Made by a program: the position numbers and the translations under genes
Origin: Aquificaceae bacterium
GTDB taxonomy: Bacteria > Aquificota > Aquificia > Aquificales > Aquificaceae
Direction of reading: 5' to 3'
Length of the DNA: 6,798 nucleotides
NCBI GenBank assembly: GCA_015487535.1
Contig: WFPN01000278.1
Coordinates: 1-6,798, forward strand
Part shown: positions 1 to 6,164 of the stretch, piece after piece
Layout: the number at the start of each line of letters is the position of its first letter
Numbering within the stretch: position 1 is the first letter of the stretch
Notes under the pieces: generated by a model
Seen by the model: only the letters and a program-made list of their open reading frames with translations
What the model was told of the DNA's origin: nothing
The model's database searches: none

Positions 1-69
1 ATAATAGAGTAACTGTGTGGCGTATAAAAACGGACTGAGTTAATTTAGACTCCATAGGGAGGTTCAGCC
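1..69 (+). other. Leader region upstream of hypB
   Basis: No complete gene is visible here. One frame stays open from position 3 to a TGA at 36-38, so the last codons of an upstream gene could lie here, but 11 codons are too few to recognise. A TATAAA-like string lies at 23-28, but its -35 region would fall at or before the window edge and cannot be judged. The segment ends with a strong ribosome binding site, AGGGAGGT at 56-63, six bases before the hypB ATG. Confidence 0.4.
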
Positions 70-813
70 ATGTGCAGAGACTGCGGATGCTCTATAACAG
101 ATCACGATCACGGACACGAACATCATCATCATCAGAACCCAGAGCTCGGCAACAGAAAGACCGTTGAGGTTCTCACGAAGATACTGGACGCCAACGATAG
201 ACAGGCGGAATCCAACAGGGAACACTTCGAAGAGCACGGTATCCTCGCTGTAAACCTGATGAGCTCTCCCGGAGCAGGGAAGACGACCCTATTAGAGAAG
301 ACCATAGAGCTCCTGAGAGAAGAGCTTAAGGTAGGAGTGATAGAGGGAGACCTGGAGACAAACAGGGACGCCGAGAGGATAAAGGCAAAGGGCGCCCCGG
401 CTTACCAGATAACGACCGGGCAGGCCTGCCACCTCGACGCCTTCATGGTCCACGAAGGCATACACAATCTTCCCTTAGATGAGCTCGACCTCGTCTTCAT
501 AGAGAACGTGGGTAACCTGGTGTGTCCTGCAAGCTACGACGTGGGGGCCCACGTGAACGTGGTCTTGCTCTCGACTACGGAGGGGGACGACAAGCCCGAG
601 AAGTATCCGGTCATGTTCAGGAGCGCGGAGCTGATGCTGATAACTAAGATAGACCTCTTACCTTACATGGACTTCGATGTGGAGAGGGCAATTAAATCGG
701 CGAGGAAGGTAAATCCCAGGCTGGACGTAATAAAGGTATCCTCAAAGACAGGCGAAGGCCTCGATGAGTGGATAGAATTTATAAAATCCAAGAGGAAGCT
801 CAGGGTAGGATAG
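70..813 (+). CDS. hypB: Hydrogenase nickel incorporation GTPase HypB
   Basis: HypB is a cytoplasmic SIMIBI-class GTPase that, with HypA, inserts nickel into the [NiFe]-hydrogenase large subunit. The 247-residue product starts with the CxxCGC high-affinity nickel motif (C2, C5, C7), followed by a His-rich stretch with seven histidines at residues 12-21. The G domain follows: P-loop SSPGAGKTT at 65-73, the metal-binding Cys-His pair C120/H121 in GQACHLD, the third metal cysteine C152 in ENVGNLVCP, the G4 motif TKID at 192-195, and a G5-like SSKTGEG at 224-230. It therefore keeps both metal sites known from E. coli HypB. The ATG at 70 is supported by AGGGAGGT at 56-63 and by the CxxCGC motif right after Met. 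The next gene begins at or within its 3' end, so the two are probably co-transcribed. The other hyp genes are not in the window. Confidence 0.97.
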   Translation: MCRDCGCSITDHDHGHEHHHHQNPELGNRKTVEVLTKILDANDRQAESNREHFEEHGILAVNLMSSPGAGKTTLLEKTIELLREELKVGVIEGDLETNRDAERIKAKGAPAYQITTGQACHLDAFMVHEGIHNLPLDELDLVFIENVGNLVCPASYDVGAHVNVVLLSTTEGDDKPEKYPVMFRSAELMLITKIDLLPYMDFDVERAIKSARKVNPRLDVIKVSSKTGEGLDEWIEFIKSKRKLRVG

Positions 814-815
814 AG

Positions 816-1421
816 GTGGCAAGGAGGAGCCTGAAAGAGAAGCTAAAGGAGGAGAAGAAGCTCCAGATAATAAGGACAGCCTGCAGACTCTTTGCCCAGA
901 ACGGATACTACAACACCACGATGCCCGACATAGCGAGAGAGCTCAACATGAGCGTTGGGAACCTGTACAACTACTTCGAGTCTAAGGAGGAGCTCGCAAA
1001 GGAGGTGATGCTGACCGTAAGCAGCTGGGTTGCCCAGAGGCTCAGGGCAATAAACGAGGAGGAGATACCCACGAAGGAGAAGATAAGGAAGCTGGTGAAG
1101 AGCTTCTTTGAGATATCCCTTAAGGAGCCGGAGCTGATAGACTACTTCCTGAGGGTTTTCCTTGCGAACAGGGAGGTTTTCAAGGAGGGATGTGAAGGTT
1201 TCGCCTGTGTGGGGGAGGTAGTTACGGAGGTTATGATCCTGCTTTCCAAAGGGGTTGAGGAAGGGGAGCTCAGGAACCAGGACTTTTTTCCCGCCTTTGT
1301 AACGGTTATGGGACCTATGGGGGGGATAGTTTTCCTTCACGGTGAAGGCGTTCTTGAGAAACCCCTCATGGAGTACGTTGATGATGTCTCCCTCAACATA
1401 TGGAACGCCCTGAAGGCTTAG
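816..1421 (+). CDS. TetR/AcrR-family transcriptional regulator
   Basis: This is a TetR-type one-component repressor of about 201 residues, the usual family length. Counting from the GTG at 816, the N-terminal DNA-binding domain spans about 15-62: helix 1 LQIIRTACRLFAQNGY, then the HTH NTTMPDIARELNMSVGNLYNYF at 33-54, then SKEEL. The C-terminal ligand-binding and dimerisation half (about 65-201) is all-helical and gives no ligand by sequence. It holds cysteines at 126 and 131, which might be redox- or metal-active. The start is uncertain. GTG 816, two bases after the hypB stop and preceded by TAGGA at 806-810, gives a typical N terminus. ATG 768 would overlap hypB by 46 bases and add 16 residues. 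Its place after hypB suggests co-transcription with it. Control of the hydrogenase or hyp genes is inference; TetR proteins usually bind palindromes near their own operon. Confidence 0.85.
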   Translation: MARRSLKEKLKEEKKLQIIRTACRLFAQNGYYNTTMPDIARELNMSVGNLYNYFESKEELAKEVMLTVSSWVAQRLRAINEEEIPTKEKIRKLVKSFFEISLKEPELIDYFLRVFLANREVFKEGCEGFACVGEVVTEVMILLSKGVEEGELRNQDFFPAFVTVMGPMGGIVFLHGEGVLEKPLMEYVDDVSLNIWNALKA

Positions 1422-1524
1422 TTTATAAGTTTTTCTAATATTTGTATAAGGATCAGTTGAAAACCCCTTTTACAGACTGGGTGAAAATATTTGCTTGGAT
1501 GAAAATTATACAGGAGGAGGGGAC
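1422..1524 (+). promoter_or_regulatory. AT-rich intergenic region before the diguanylate cyclase gene
   Basis: This gap is much more AT-rich than the flanking genes. It holds three copies of TGAAAA (1458-1463, 1482-1487, 1500-1505), the last two extended as TGAAAATAT and TGAAAATTAT, and two TATAAG strings (1424-1429, 1445-1450). A promoter for the following gene is plausible, but I see no clean -35/-10 pair. A weak stem (1413-1420 with 1426-1433, including two G-U pairs) followed by a short T run overlaps the tetR stop and could be a poor terminator. Confidence 0.3.
1512..1517 (+). promoter_or_regulatory. Ribosome binding site fixing the diguanylate cyclase start
   Basis: A perfect AGGAGG lies seven bases before the ATG at 1525. 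This supports ATG 1525 over the in-frame TTG at 1495, whose extra ten residues would include the translated ribosome binding site. Confidence 0.8.
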
Positions 1525-2370
1525 ATGGATCTTTCGGAGTGCCTTAAGAAGGAGGGCCTCTTTCTTTACATAAACAAGCTACCTTTTCCTACCGTGGTGG
1601 TGAACTCTTCCTACGAGGTCATCCTGATGAACGAAGAGGCCGAAAAGGTGTTCACAGGGAACGGTGAGAAGTGCTACGAGCTCACCCACGGCCTTGACAG
1701 GCCCTGCTGGGAGGTCTTCGGGAAAGAGTTCTGCCCTATAAAGAACCTTGAAAGTGAAGGAAAGGCTTACTCCTTTCATGAGCACGATGGAGAAGCCTAC
1801 CACCTGCTTGTGGGCAGTAAGCTCGACGAGGACCTATACATGGAGATGTACATAGACAAGTACGTAGGTGACATAATCAGGGAGCTCAAGTTCCTTGCGG
1901 ATATAGACAGCCTTACGGGCGTTTTCAACAGGAGGAAGATAGAAGAGATCCTCGCTTTCGAGATAAACAGGGCGAAAAGGTATAAAAAACCCCTATCGGT
2001 TCTCTTCATAGACATGGACAACTTCAAGCAGATAAACGATACCTACGGCCACCAGAAGGGTGACAGGGTGCTGAGGATGGTGGCCAACCTCATAAGAAGA
2101 GAGCTACGCTCCACAGACTGTATAGGAAGGTTCGGGGGAGAGGAGTTTCTCGTGGTCCTGCCTGAGACGAGACCTGTCGAGGCCGCCCGGGTAGCCGAGA
2201 GGATAAGGGGTAAGGTCGAGGAGAGCAACCTGGAAGGCGTTAAGGTTACGATAAGTGTAGGCGTTACCGGGTACAGGGAGGGAGAGGATTACATAGACGT
2301 GTTCGAAAGGGTAGATAGGGCTATGTACAGGGCGAAGCTCGAGGGGAAGAACAGGGTAGTTCTTATATAA
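1525..2370 (+). CDS. PAS-GGDEF diguanylate cyclase with cysteine-bearing PAS domain
   Basis: Predicted 281-residue soluble diguanylate cyclase, making c-di-GMP from two GTP. Residues about 10-110 look like one PAS sensor domain (PFPTVVVNSSYEVILMNEEA at 20-39). It has three cysteines, C50 in KCYEL, C61 in RPCW and C70 in FCP, resembling a Cys-rich PAS motif that I recall from other signalling proteins. A short linker (about 111-127) leads to the GGDEF domain (about 124-281): DSLTGVFNRR at 128-137, the metal-binding region FIDMDNFKQINDTYGH at 161-176, and the active-site loop GGEEF at 204-208. GGEEF is an active variant of GGDEF. The inhibitory I-site RxxD is present as R195-S-T-D198, five residues before GGEEF, so product feedback is likely. 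No membrane segment or signal peptide is seen. It sits between tetR and the hydrogenase operon. The stimulus is unknown; a redox or Fe-S/heme signal through the cysteines is inference. Confidence 0.93.
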   Translation: MDLSECLKKEGLFLYINKLPFPTVVVNSSYEVILMNEEAEKVFTGNGEKCYELTHGLDRPCWEVFGKEFCPIKNLESEGKAYSFHEHDGEAYHLLVGSKLDEDLYMEMYIDKYVGDIIRELKFLADIDSLTGVFNRRKIEEILAFEINRAKRYKKPLSVLFIDMDNFKQINDTYGHQKGDRVLRMVANLIRRELRSTDCIGRFGGEEFLVVLPETRPVEAARVAERIRGKVEESNLEGVKVTISVGVTGYREGEDYIDVFERVDRAMYRAKLEGKNRVVLI

Positions 2371-2403
2371 ACCCCCCTTATAGGGTCTATTAGAAAATTT
2401 ACC

Positions 2404-2430
2404 TTGACAGGTCTATATGATGTATGTCAA
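2404..2430. repeat. Inverted repeat TTGACA-N15-TGTCAA, candidate operator
   Basis: Two perfect 6-base arms (2404-2409 and 2425-2430) are separated by 15 bases, so the half-site centres are 21 bases apart, about two helical turns on one face of DNA. The left arm is also a consensus -35 hexamer and the right arm overlaps the possible -10, so a dimer bound here would block RNA polymerase. The binding protein is unknown; the TetR regulator encoded upstream is one candidate. Confidence 0.45.
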
Positions 2431-2435
2431 ATTAT

Positions 2436-2451
2436 TGAATGATTATTCATT
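2436..2451. repeat. Overlapping short inverted repeats before the hyaA ribosome binding site
   Basis: TGAAT-GATT-ATTCA (2436-2449) and AATGA-TTAT-TCATT (2438-2451) are two interleaved 5-base palindromes. The region loosely resembles a Fur-type box (TGATAATnATTATCA) with one base missing. Its spacing also resembles FNR/CRP-type sites, although the half-site sequence is not the FNR consensus. It lies between the putative promoter and the ribosome binding site. Confidence 0.3.
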
Positions 2452-2459
2452 AAGGAGGT
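2452..2459 (+). promoter_or_regulatory. Ribosome binding site fixing the hyaA start
   Basis: AAGGAGGT, close to perfect, lies five bases before the ATG at 2465. It rules against the in-frame ATGs at 2417 and 2420, which would translate the ribosome binding site and both inverted repeats and push the Tat motif further from the N terminus. Confidence 0.85.
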
Positions 2460-2464
2460 TGGAC

Positions 2465-3526
2465 ATGGAGACCTTCTGGGAAACTTTCAAAAGGCACGGG
2501 GTGAGCCGGAGGGATTTTATAAAGTTCGCGACAACCATAACGGGGATGATGGGGCTCGCGCCCACGATGGTGCCTACCGTAGTCAGAGCTATGGAGACGA
2601 AGCCGAGGGTCCCAGTTATATGGATACACGGGCTCGAGTGCACGTGTTGCAGCGAGTCCTTCATAAGGTCTGCCACTCCCCTGGCCTCGGACGTCGTCCT
2701 CTCCATGATCTCCCTTGAGTACGATGATACCCTTTCCGCCGCCGCGGGAGAACCGCTTGAGGAACACAGGAAGAAGATAATGAAGGAGTACTGGGGAAAC
2801 TACATACTTGCGGTTGAGGGAAACCCACCCCTCGGTGAGGATGGTATGTACTGCATAGTGGCAGGGAAGCCCTTTCTGGAACATCTCAAGGAGTCCGCCG
2901 AGGGTGCTAAAGCAATAATAGCCTGGGGGTCCTGTGCCTCCTGGGGATGCGTCCAGGCGGCCAAGCCAAACCCTACTACCGCGGTTCCAGTGGACAGGGT
3001 CATAACCAACAAACCCATCATCAAGGTTCCCGGATGCCCACCCATAGCGGAGGTTATGACCGGTGTGGTTATGTACATGGTGCTCTTCGACAGGATACCT
3101 CCCCTCGACTCCCAGGGCAGGCCCAAGATGTTCTACGGCAACAGGATACACGATACCTGTTACAGAAGGGCCTTCTTCAACGCCGGTCAGTTCGTGGAGC
3201 GCTTCGATGACGATGCAGCAAAGAAAGGCTGGTGCTTGTACAAGATGGGATGCAGGGGCCCCACAACCTACAATCAGTGTGGAAGCATAAGATGGTACAA
3301 CGGCCTCTCCTATCCCATACAGGCGGGCCACGGATGCATAGGTTGTTCGGAGAAGGACTTTTGGGACAACGGCCCCTTCTACGAAAGGCTCACCAACATA
3401 CCCGTTCCCAAGCAGGAGGCAGACGCGGACAAGGTAGGAGCAACCATAGCTGCGGCAGCCGTGGGAGGAGCCATAGTCCACGGCGTTGCTTCAAAGCTGA
3501 GGAACTCTGGAAAGAAGGAGGAGTAA
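2465..3526 (+). CDS. hyaA: Uptake [NiFe]-hydrogenase small subunit, O2-tolerant type, Tat-exported
   Basis: This is the 353-residue Fe-S electron-transfer subunit of a membrane-bound group 1 hydrogenase, passing electrons from HyaB to the cytochrome. A Tat signal lies at the N terminus (SRRDFIK at 14-20, hydrophobic stretch to about 43). Proximal cluster ligands are C59, C62, C157 and C191, and two further cysteines, C61 (in ECTCC) and C162 (in GSCASWGC), match the two supernumerary cysteines of the [4Fe-3S] cluster in O2-tolerant enzymes such as E. coli Hyd-1. The distal cluster is H229, C232, C257 and C263. The medial [3Fe-4S] cluster is C272, C291 and C294. A C-terminal Ala/Gly-rich membrane anchor spans about 323-345 and is followed by a basic tail. 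All expected ligands are present and the length is normal. It is followed three bases later by hyaB. O2 tolerance is predicted from family knowledge. Confidence 0.97.
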   Translation: METFWETFKRHGVSRRDFIKFATTITGMMGLAPTMVPTVVRAMETKPRVPVIWIHGLECTCCSESFIRSATPLASDVVLSMISLEYDDTLSAAAGEPLEEHRKKIMKEYWGNYILAVEGNPPLGEDGMYCIVAGKPFLEHLKESAEGAKAIIAWGSCASWGCVQAAKPNPTTAVPVDRVITNKPIIKVPGCPPIAEVMTGVVMYMVLFDRIPPLDSQGRPKMFYGNRIHDTCYRRAFFNAGQFVERFDDDAAKKGWCLYKMGCRGPTTYNQCGSIRWYNGLSYPIQAGHGCIGCSEKDFWDNGPFYERLTNIPVPKQEADADKVGATIAAAAVGGAIVHGVASKLRNSGKKEE

Positions 3527-3529
3527 GCC

Positions 3530-5431
3530 ATGAAGAGGGTGGTTGTCGATCCCGTAACCAGGATTGAAGGACATCTGAGGATCGAACTGATAGTCGATGA
3601 GAGAACAGGCAGGGTTAAGGATGCGGTCTCCGCAGGAACGATGTGGAGAGGTATAGAGCTAATACTGAGGGGCAGAGACCCGAGGGACGCGTGGGCTTTC
3701 ACCCAGAGGATATGCGGGGTATGTACCTCCATACACGCCTACGCCTCGGTTAGATGCGTCGAGGATGCACTTGGGATAAAGATACCCAAGAACGCTAACT
3801 ACATAAGGAACATAATGTACGGGACCCTTCAGGCACACGATCATCTGGTCCACTTCTACCACCTCCACGCCTTGGACTGGGTCTCTCCGCTGGAGGCTCT
3901 GAAGGCCGATCCGGTAGCGACGGCGGCCCTCCAGAACAAGCTCCTGGAGAAGTACGGAGTCATCGCAGAGCTTATGCCTGACCCGTTAGGGCACAGAGCT
4001 TATCCTAAGAAGTTCCCGAAAGCGACCCCGGGTTACTTTAGAACCTTCCAGGAGAAGGTTAAGAAGCTGGTCGAGAGCGGACAGCTCGGCATATTCGCCG
4101 CCCACTGGTGGGACCATCCCGATTACAAACTGCTTCCTCCGGAAGTTCATCTGATGGCAGTCGCCCACTACCTGAACATGCTCGACGTCCAGAGGGAGCT
4201 CTTTATACCACAGGTTGTTTTTGGAGGGAAGAACCCCCATCCCCACTACATAGTGGGGGGCATGATGTGCTCCATCTCTATGGACGATATGAACGCACCC
4301 ATAAACGCCGAGAAGCTGGCTGTGGTCGAAGACGCCATATACACCCAGGCAGAAGCGATCAACCTCTTCTATCTCGTGGACCTTCTAGCTATAGGGCACA
4401 TATACGTTCAGAAGGGTTGGACTTACGGAGGAGGTCTTGCCAAGAAGAGGGTTCTTGGTTACGGGGAGTTCCCCGGCGAGCCTTACGAGGATATAAAGGG
4501 AGGGGATTACCACAACAAGATCCTCTACCACTCGAACGGCGTCGTTGAGGACTTCGCCAAGGGGATAGATAAGGCCAAGTACCACCCGATGGTAGGTAAG
4601 GATTTCACCGACCCTGAGGTTATTCAGGAGTTTGTGGCCCACTCCTGGTATAAGTATCCCGACGAGTCTAAAGGATTGCATCCATGGGAGGGAATAACGG
4701 AGCCCAACTACACAGGACCGAAGGAGGGAACCAAGACCCACTGGAAGTATCTTGACGAGCAGGGCAAGTACTCCTGGCTCAAGTCCCCTAGATGGAGAGG
4801 AAAGCCCTGTGAGGTCGGCCCCCTTGCGAGGTACATAATAACCTACACCGCCGTAAAGCAGGGACACGTGAAGCCGTCGTGGATGGACGAGATGATCGTG
4901 AACCAGATAGACACCGTCTCGAAGGTACTTGGACTGCCTCCCCACGTCTGGCTACCGACCACGGTCGGCAGGACAGCGGCCAGAGGTCTTGAAGCTCAGG
5001 TCGGGGTCGCAGCAAACCTCTACTTCTTTAAGAAGCTCATAGAGAACATAAAGGCCGGCGATACAGCTGTAGCCAACATGGAGAAGTGGGAGCCCCAGAA
5101 GTGGCCTAAGGAGGCGAAGGGAGTCGGCATAACGGAAGCCCCGAGGGGGGCTCTCGGACACTGGGTAGTTATAAAGGACGGTAAGATAGAGAACTACCAG
5201 TGCGTAGTTCCCACCACCTGGAACGGCTCCCCCAGAGATCCTATGGGACAGCAGGGAGCTTTTGAGGAGTGTATGAAGGACACCGTTGTGAAGATCCCCG
5301 AAAAGCCGGTTGAGGTCCTGAAGGGGATACACTCCTTCGATCCGTGTCTGGCCTGCTCCACACACCTCTACGATACGGAGGGGAAGGAGATAGTTGAGGT
5401 TAAGGTTCAGGGCGGACTTCCCGCCTGCTGA
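3530..5431 (+). CDS. hyaB: Uptake [NiFe]-hydrogenase large (catalytic) subunit precursor
   Basis: This 633-residue catalytic subunit binds the Ni-Fe(CN)2CO site and oxidises H2. Motifs: RIEGH at 11-15, the N-terminal nickel motif RICGVC with C62 and C65 followed by H69, an Arg-containing GRTAARGLEA near the C-terminal third, and the C-terminal nickel motif DPCLACSTH with C606, C609 and H612. Residues 613-633 form the C-terminal extension that the maturation protease removes after H612 once nickel is in place; here it ends in an unusual GGLPAC. There is no signal peptide, as expected for a subunit that crosses the membrane bound to HyaA. The start is supported by AAGGAGG at 3515-3521 inside the end of hyaA. 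It is slightly longer than E. coli HyaB. Long open frames on the opposite strand within this gene are shadows. Confidence 0.98.
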   Translation: MKRVVVDPVTRIEGHLRIELIVDERTGRVKDAVSAGTMWRGIELILRGRDPRDAWAFTQRICGVCTSIHAYASVRCVEDALGIKIPKNANYIRNIMYGTLQAHDHLVHFYHLHALDWVSPLEALKADPVATAALQNKLLEKYGVIAELMPDPLGHRAYPKKFPKATPGYFRTFQEKVKKLVESGQLGIFAAHWWDHPDYKLLPPEVHLMAVAHYLNMLDVQRELFIPQVVFGGKNPHPHYIVGGMMCSISMDDMNAPINAEKLAVVEDAIYTQAEAINLFYLVDLLAIGHIYVQKGWTYGGGLAKKRVLGYGEFPGEPYEDIKGGDYHNKILYHSNGVVEDFAKGIDKAKYHPMVGKDFTDPEVIQEFVAHSWYKYPDESKGLHPWEGITEPNYTGPKEGTKTHWKYLDEQGKYSWLKSPRWRGKPCEVGPLARYIITYTAVKQGHVKPSWMDEMIVNQIDTVSKVLGLPPHVWLPTTVGRTAARGLEAQVGVAANLYFFKKLIENIKAGDTAVANMEKWEPQKWPKEAKGVGITEAPRGALGHWVVIKDGKIENYQCVVPTTWNGSPRDPMGQQGAFEECMKDTVVKIPEKPVEVLKGIHSFDPCLACSTHLYDTEGKEIVEVKVQGGLPAC

Positions 5432-5444
5432 AGGGAGGTGAGCT

Positions 5445-6152
5445 ATGAGAATAGAGGAGGCTAAGAAGATATACATCTTCAGCCTGGGTCTGAGGATATG
5501 GCACTGGGTGAACTTCCTGACGATAATAACCCTCTTTGTGACCGGACTATACATAGGCAGGGCTTTCTTTTCGGGACCCACGGGAGTTGAAGCCACCTAC
5601 GCCTACGAAGAGGGGCTCACCATGGGCTTTATACGTAAGGTTCATTTCATAGCGGGCTACGTTCTCCTTGCGAGCTTTATCTTCAGGCTCCTCATAGCCC
5701 TGTTCAGTAAGAGGGACAGGCTAGTTCTGCCAACCTTCTGGAGGAGGAATTACTGGGTCGGACTTAAGGAGATAACCCTGAAGTATCTGCTTATAATGAG
5801 GGACGATGAGGGGCACGAGTACATAAGGAACGCCTGCGCTAGGACAGTTTACCCTCTCGTCTATCTAGCCATACTCTTCATGATAGTTACGGGCTTCGGT
5901 ATGTACGGCATGTCCAATCCTTCAGGCTTCTGGGCAAGTCTCTTCGGGTGGATAGTGTGGTTTCTCGGAGGGGAGTTCCCAACCCACATGTGGCATCACT
6001 GGATAGCATGGCTCATAATAATCTTTGCGGTGCTACACGTTTACTTCGTAGTAAGGGAGGAGGCTATAAAGAAGAACGGTGAGCTCTCCTCTATGTTCAA
6101 CGGGTACAAGTTCTTCAAGGAAAGGCCTGTAGATCTTGATGATATAAAGTAA
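5445..6152 (+). CDS. hyaC: Ni/Fe-hydrogenase b-type cytochrome subunit
   Basis: This integral membrane diheme cytochrome b anchors the HyaAB dimer and passes electrons to quinone. The 235-residue product matches the usual family length. Four hydrophobic segments are visible at about 20-40, 66-87, 133-153 and 185-204. Candidate heme ligands are H20 in RIWHW at the start of helix 1, H67 in KVHFIAGY in helix 2, and H184/H185 in MWHHW and H198 in LHVYF around helix 4. The start is supported by AGGGAGGTG at 5432-5440, immediately after the hyaB stop. The gap to hyaB is 13 bases and to hupE 12 bases, so it is in the same operon. The C-terminal cytoplasmic tail (about 205-235) is polar. Confidence 0.96.
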   Translation: MRIEEAKKIYIFSLGLRIWHWVNFLTIITLFVTGLYIGRAFFSGPTGVEATYAYEEGLTMGFIRKVHFIAGYVLLASFIFRLLIALFSKRDRLVLPTFWRRNYWVGLKEITLKYLLIMRDDEGHEYIRNACARTVYPLVYLAILFMIVTGFGMYGMSNPSGFWASLFGWIVWFLGGEFPTHMWHHWIAWLIIIFAVLHVYFVVREEAIKKNGELSSMFNGYKFFKERPVDLDDIK

Positions 6153-6164
6153 GGAGGTTTTAAG

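Larger units (their letters stand above)
2371..2464 (+). promoter_or_regulatory. Probable promoter region of the hyaABC-hupE-hyaD operon
   Basis: This 94-base AT-rich gap precedes a run of tightly packed hydrogenase genes and is the natural place for their promoter. A consensus -35 hexamer TTGACA lies at 2404-2409. At 17 bases spacing the -10 candidate is TCAAAT (2427-2432), matching TATAAT at four of six positions. The same TTGACA is one arm of an inverted repeat, and a second inverted repeat lies before the ribosome binding site. No sigma-54 type GG-N10-GC element was seen. Transcription from further upstream cannot be excluded, as no convincing terminator follows the cyclase gene. Confidence 0.45.

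Noticed and set aside
37..52. Short dyad GAGT-N8-ACTC in the hypB leader
   Set aside because: A four-base arm is likely by chance and does not extend.
843..1340. 165-codon open frame on the minus strand opposite the TetR gene
   Set aside because: Shadow of a clear TetR coding region; low-complexity Leu-rich product with no ribosome binding site evident.
1478..1494. Sigma-54 promoter-like TGGG...TTTGC before the diguanylate cyclase gene
   Set aside because: The GG to GC spacing is 11 bases (or more) rather than the required 10, and the flanking consensus is poor.
1495..1524. N-terminal extension of the cyclase from TTG 1495
   Set aside because: The extra residues come from the ribosome binding site itself, and ATG 1525 has ideal spacing from AGGAGG.
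2352..2386. Possible alternative hairpins after the cyclase gene (AGGGT, ACCCCCC, AGGGT)
   Set aside because: The stems are only 4-5 bases, there is no T run after them, and they would be unstable in a thermophile; not convincing as a terminator or switch.
2417..2464. N-terminally extended hyaA starting at ATG 2417 or 2420
   Set aside because: It would translate through a near-perfect ribosome binding site and both inverted repeats; ATG 2465 gives a normal Tat signal.
2450..3481. 343-codon open frame on the minus strand opposite hyaA
   Set aside because: It lies opposite a gene with every expected metal-ligand motif, has no recognisable domain, and such long antisense frames arise from the codon choice of the real gene.
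4385..4945. 186-codon open frame on the minus strand opposite hyaB
   Set aside because: Shadow of the hydrogenase large subunit gene; no recognisable domain in the product.
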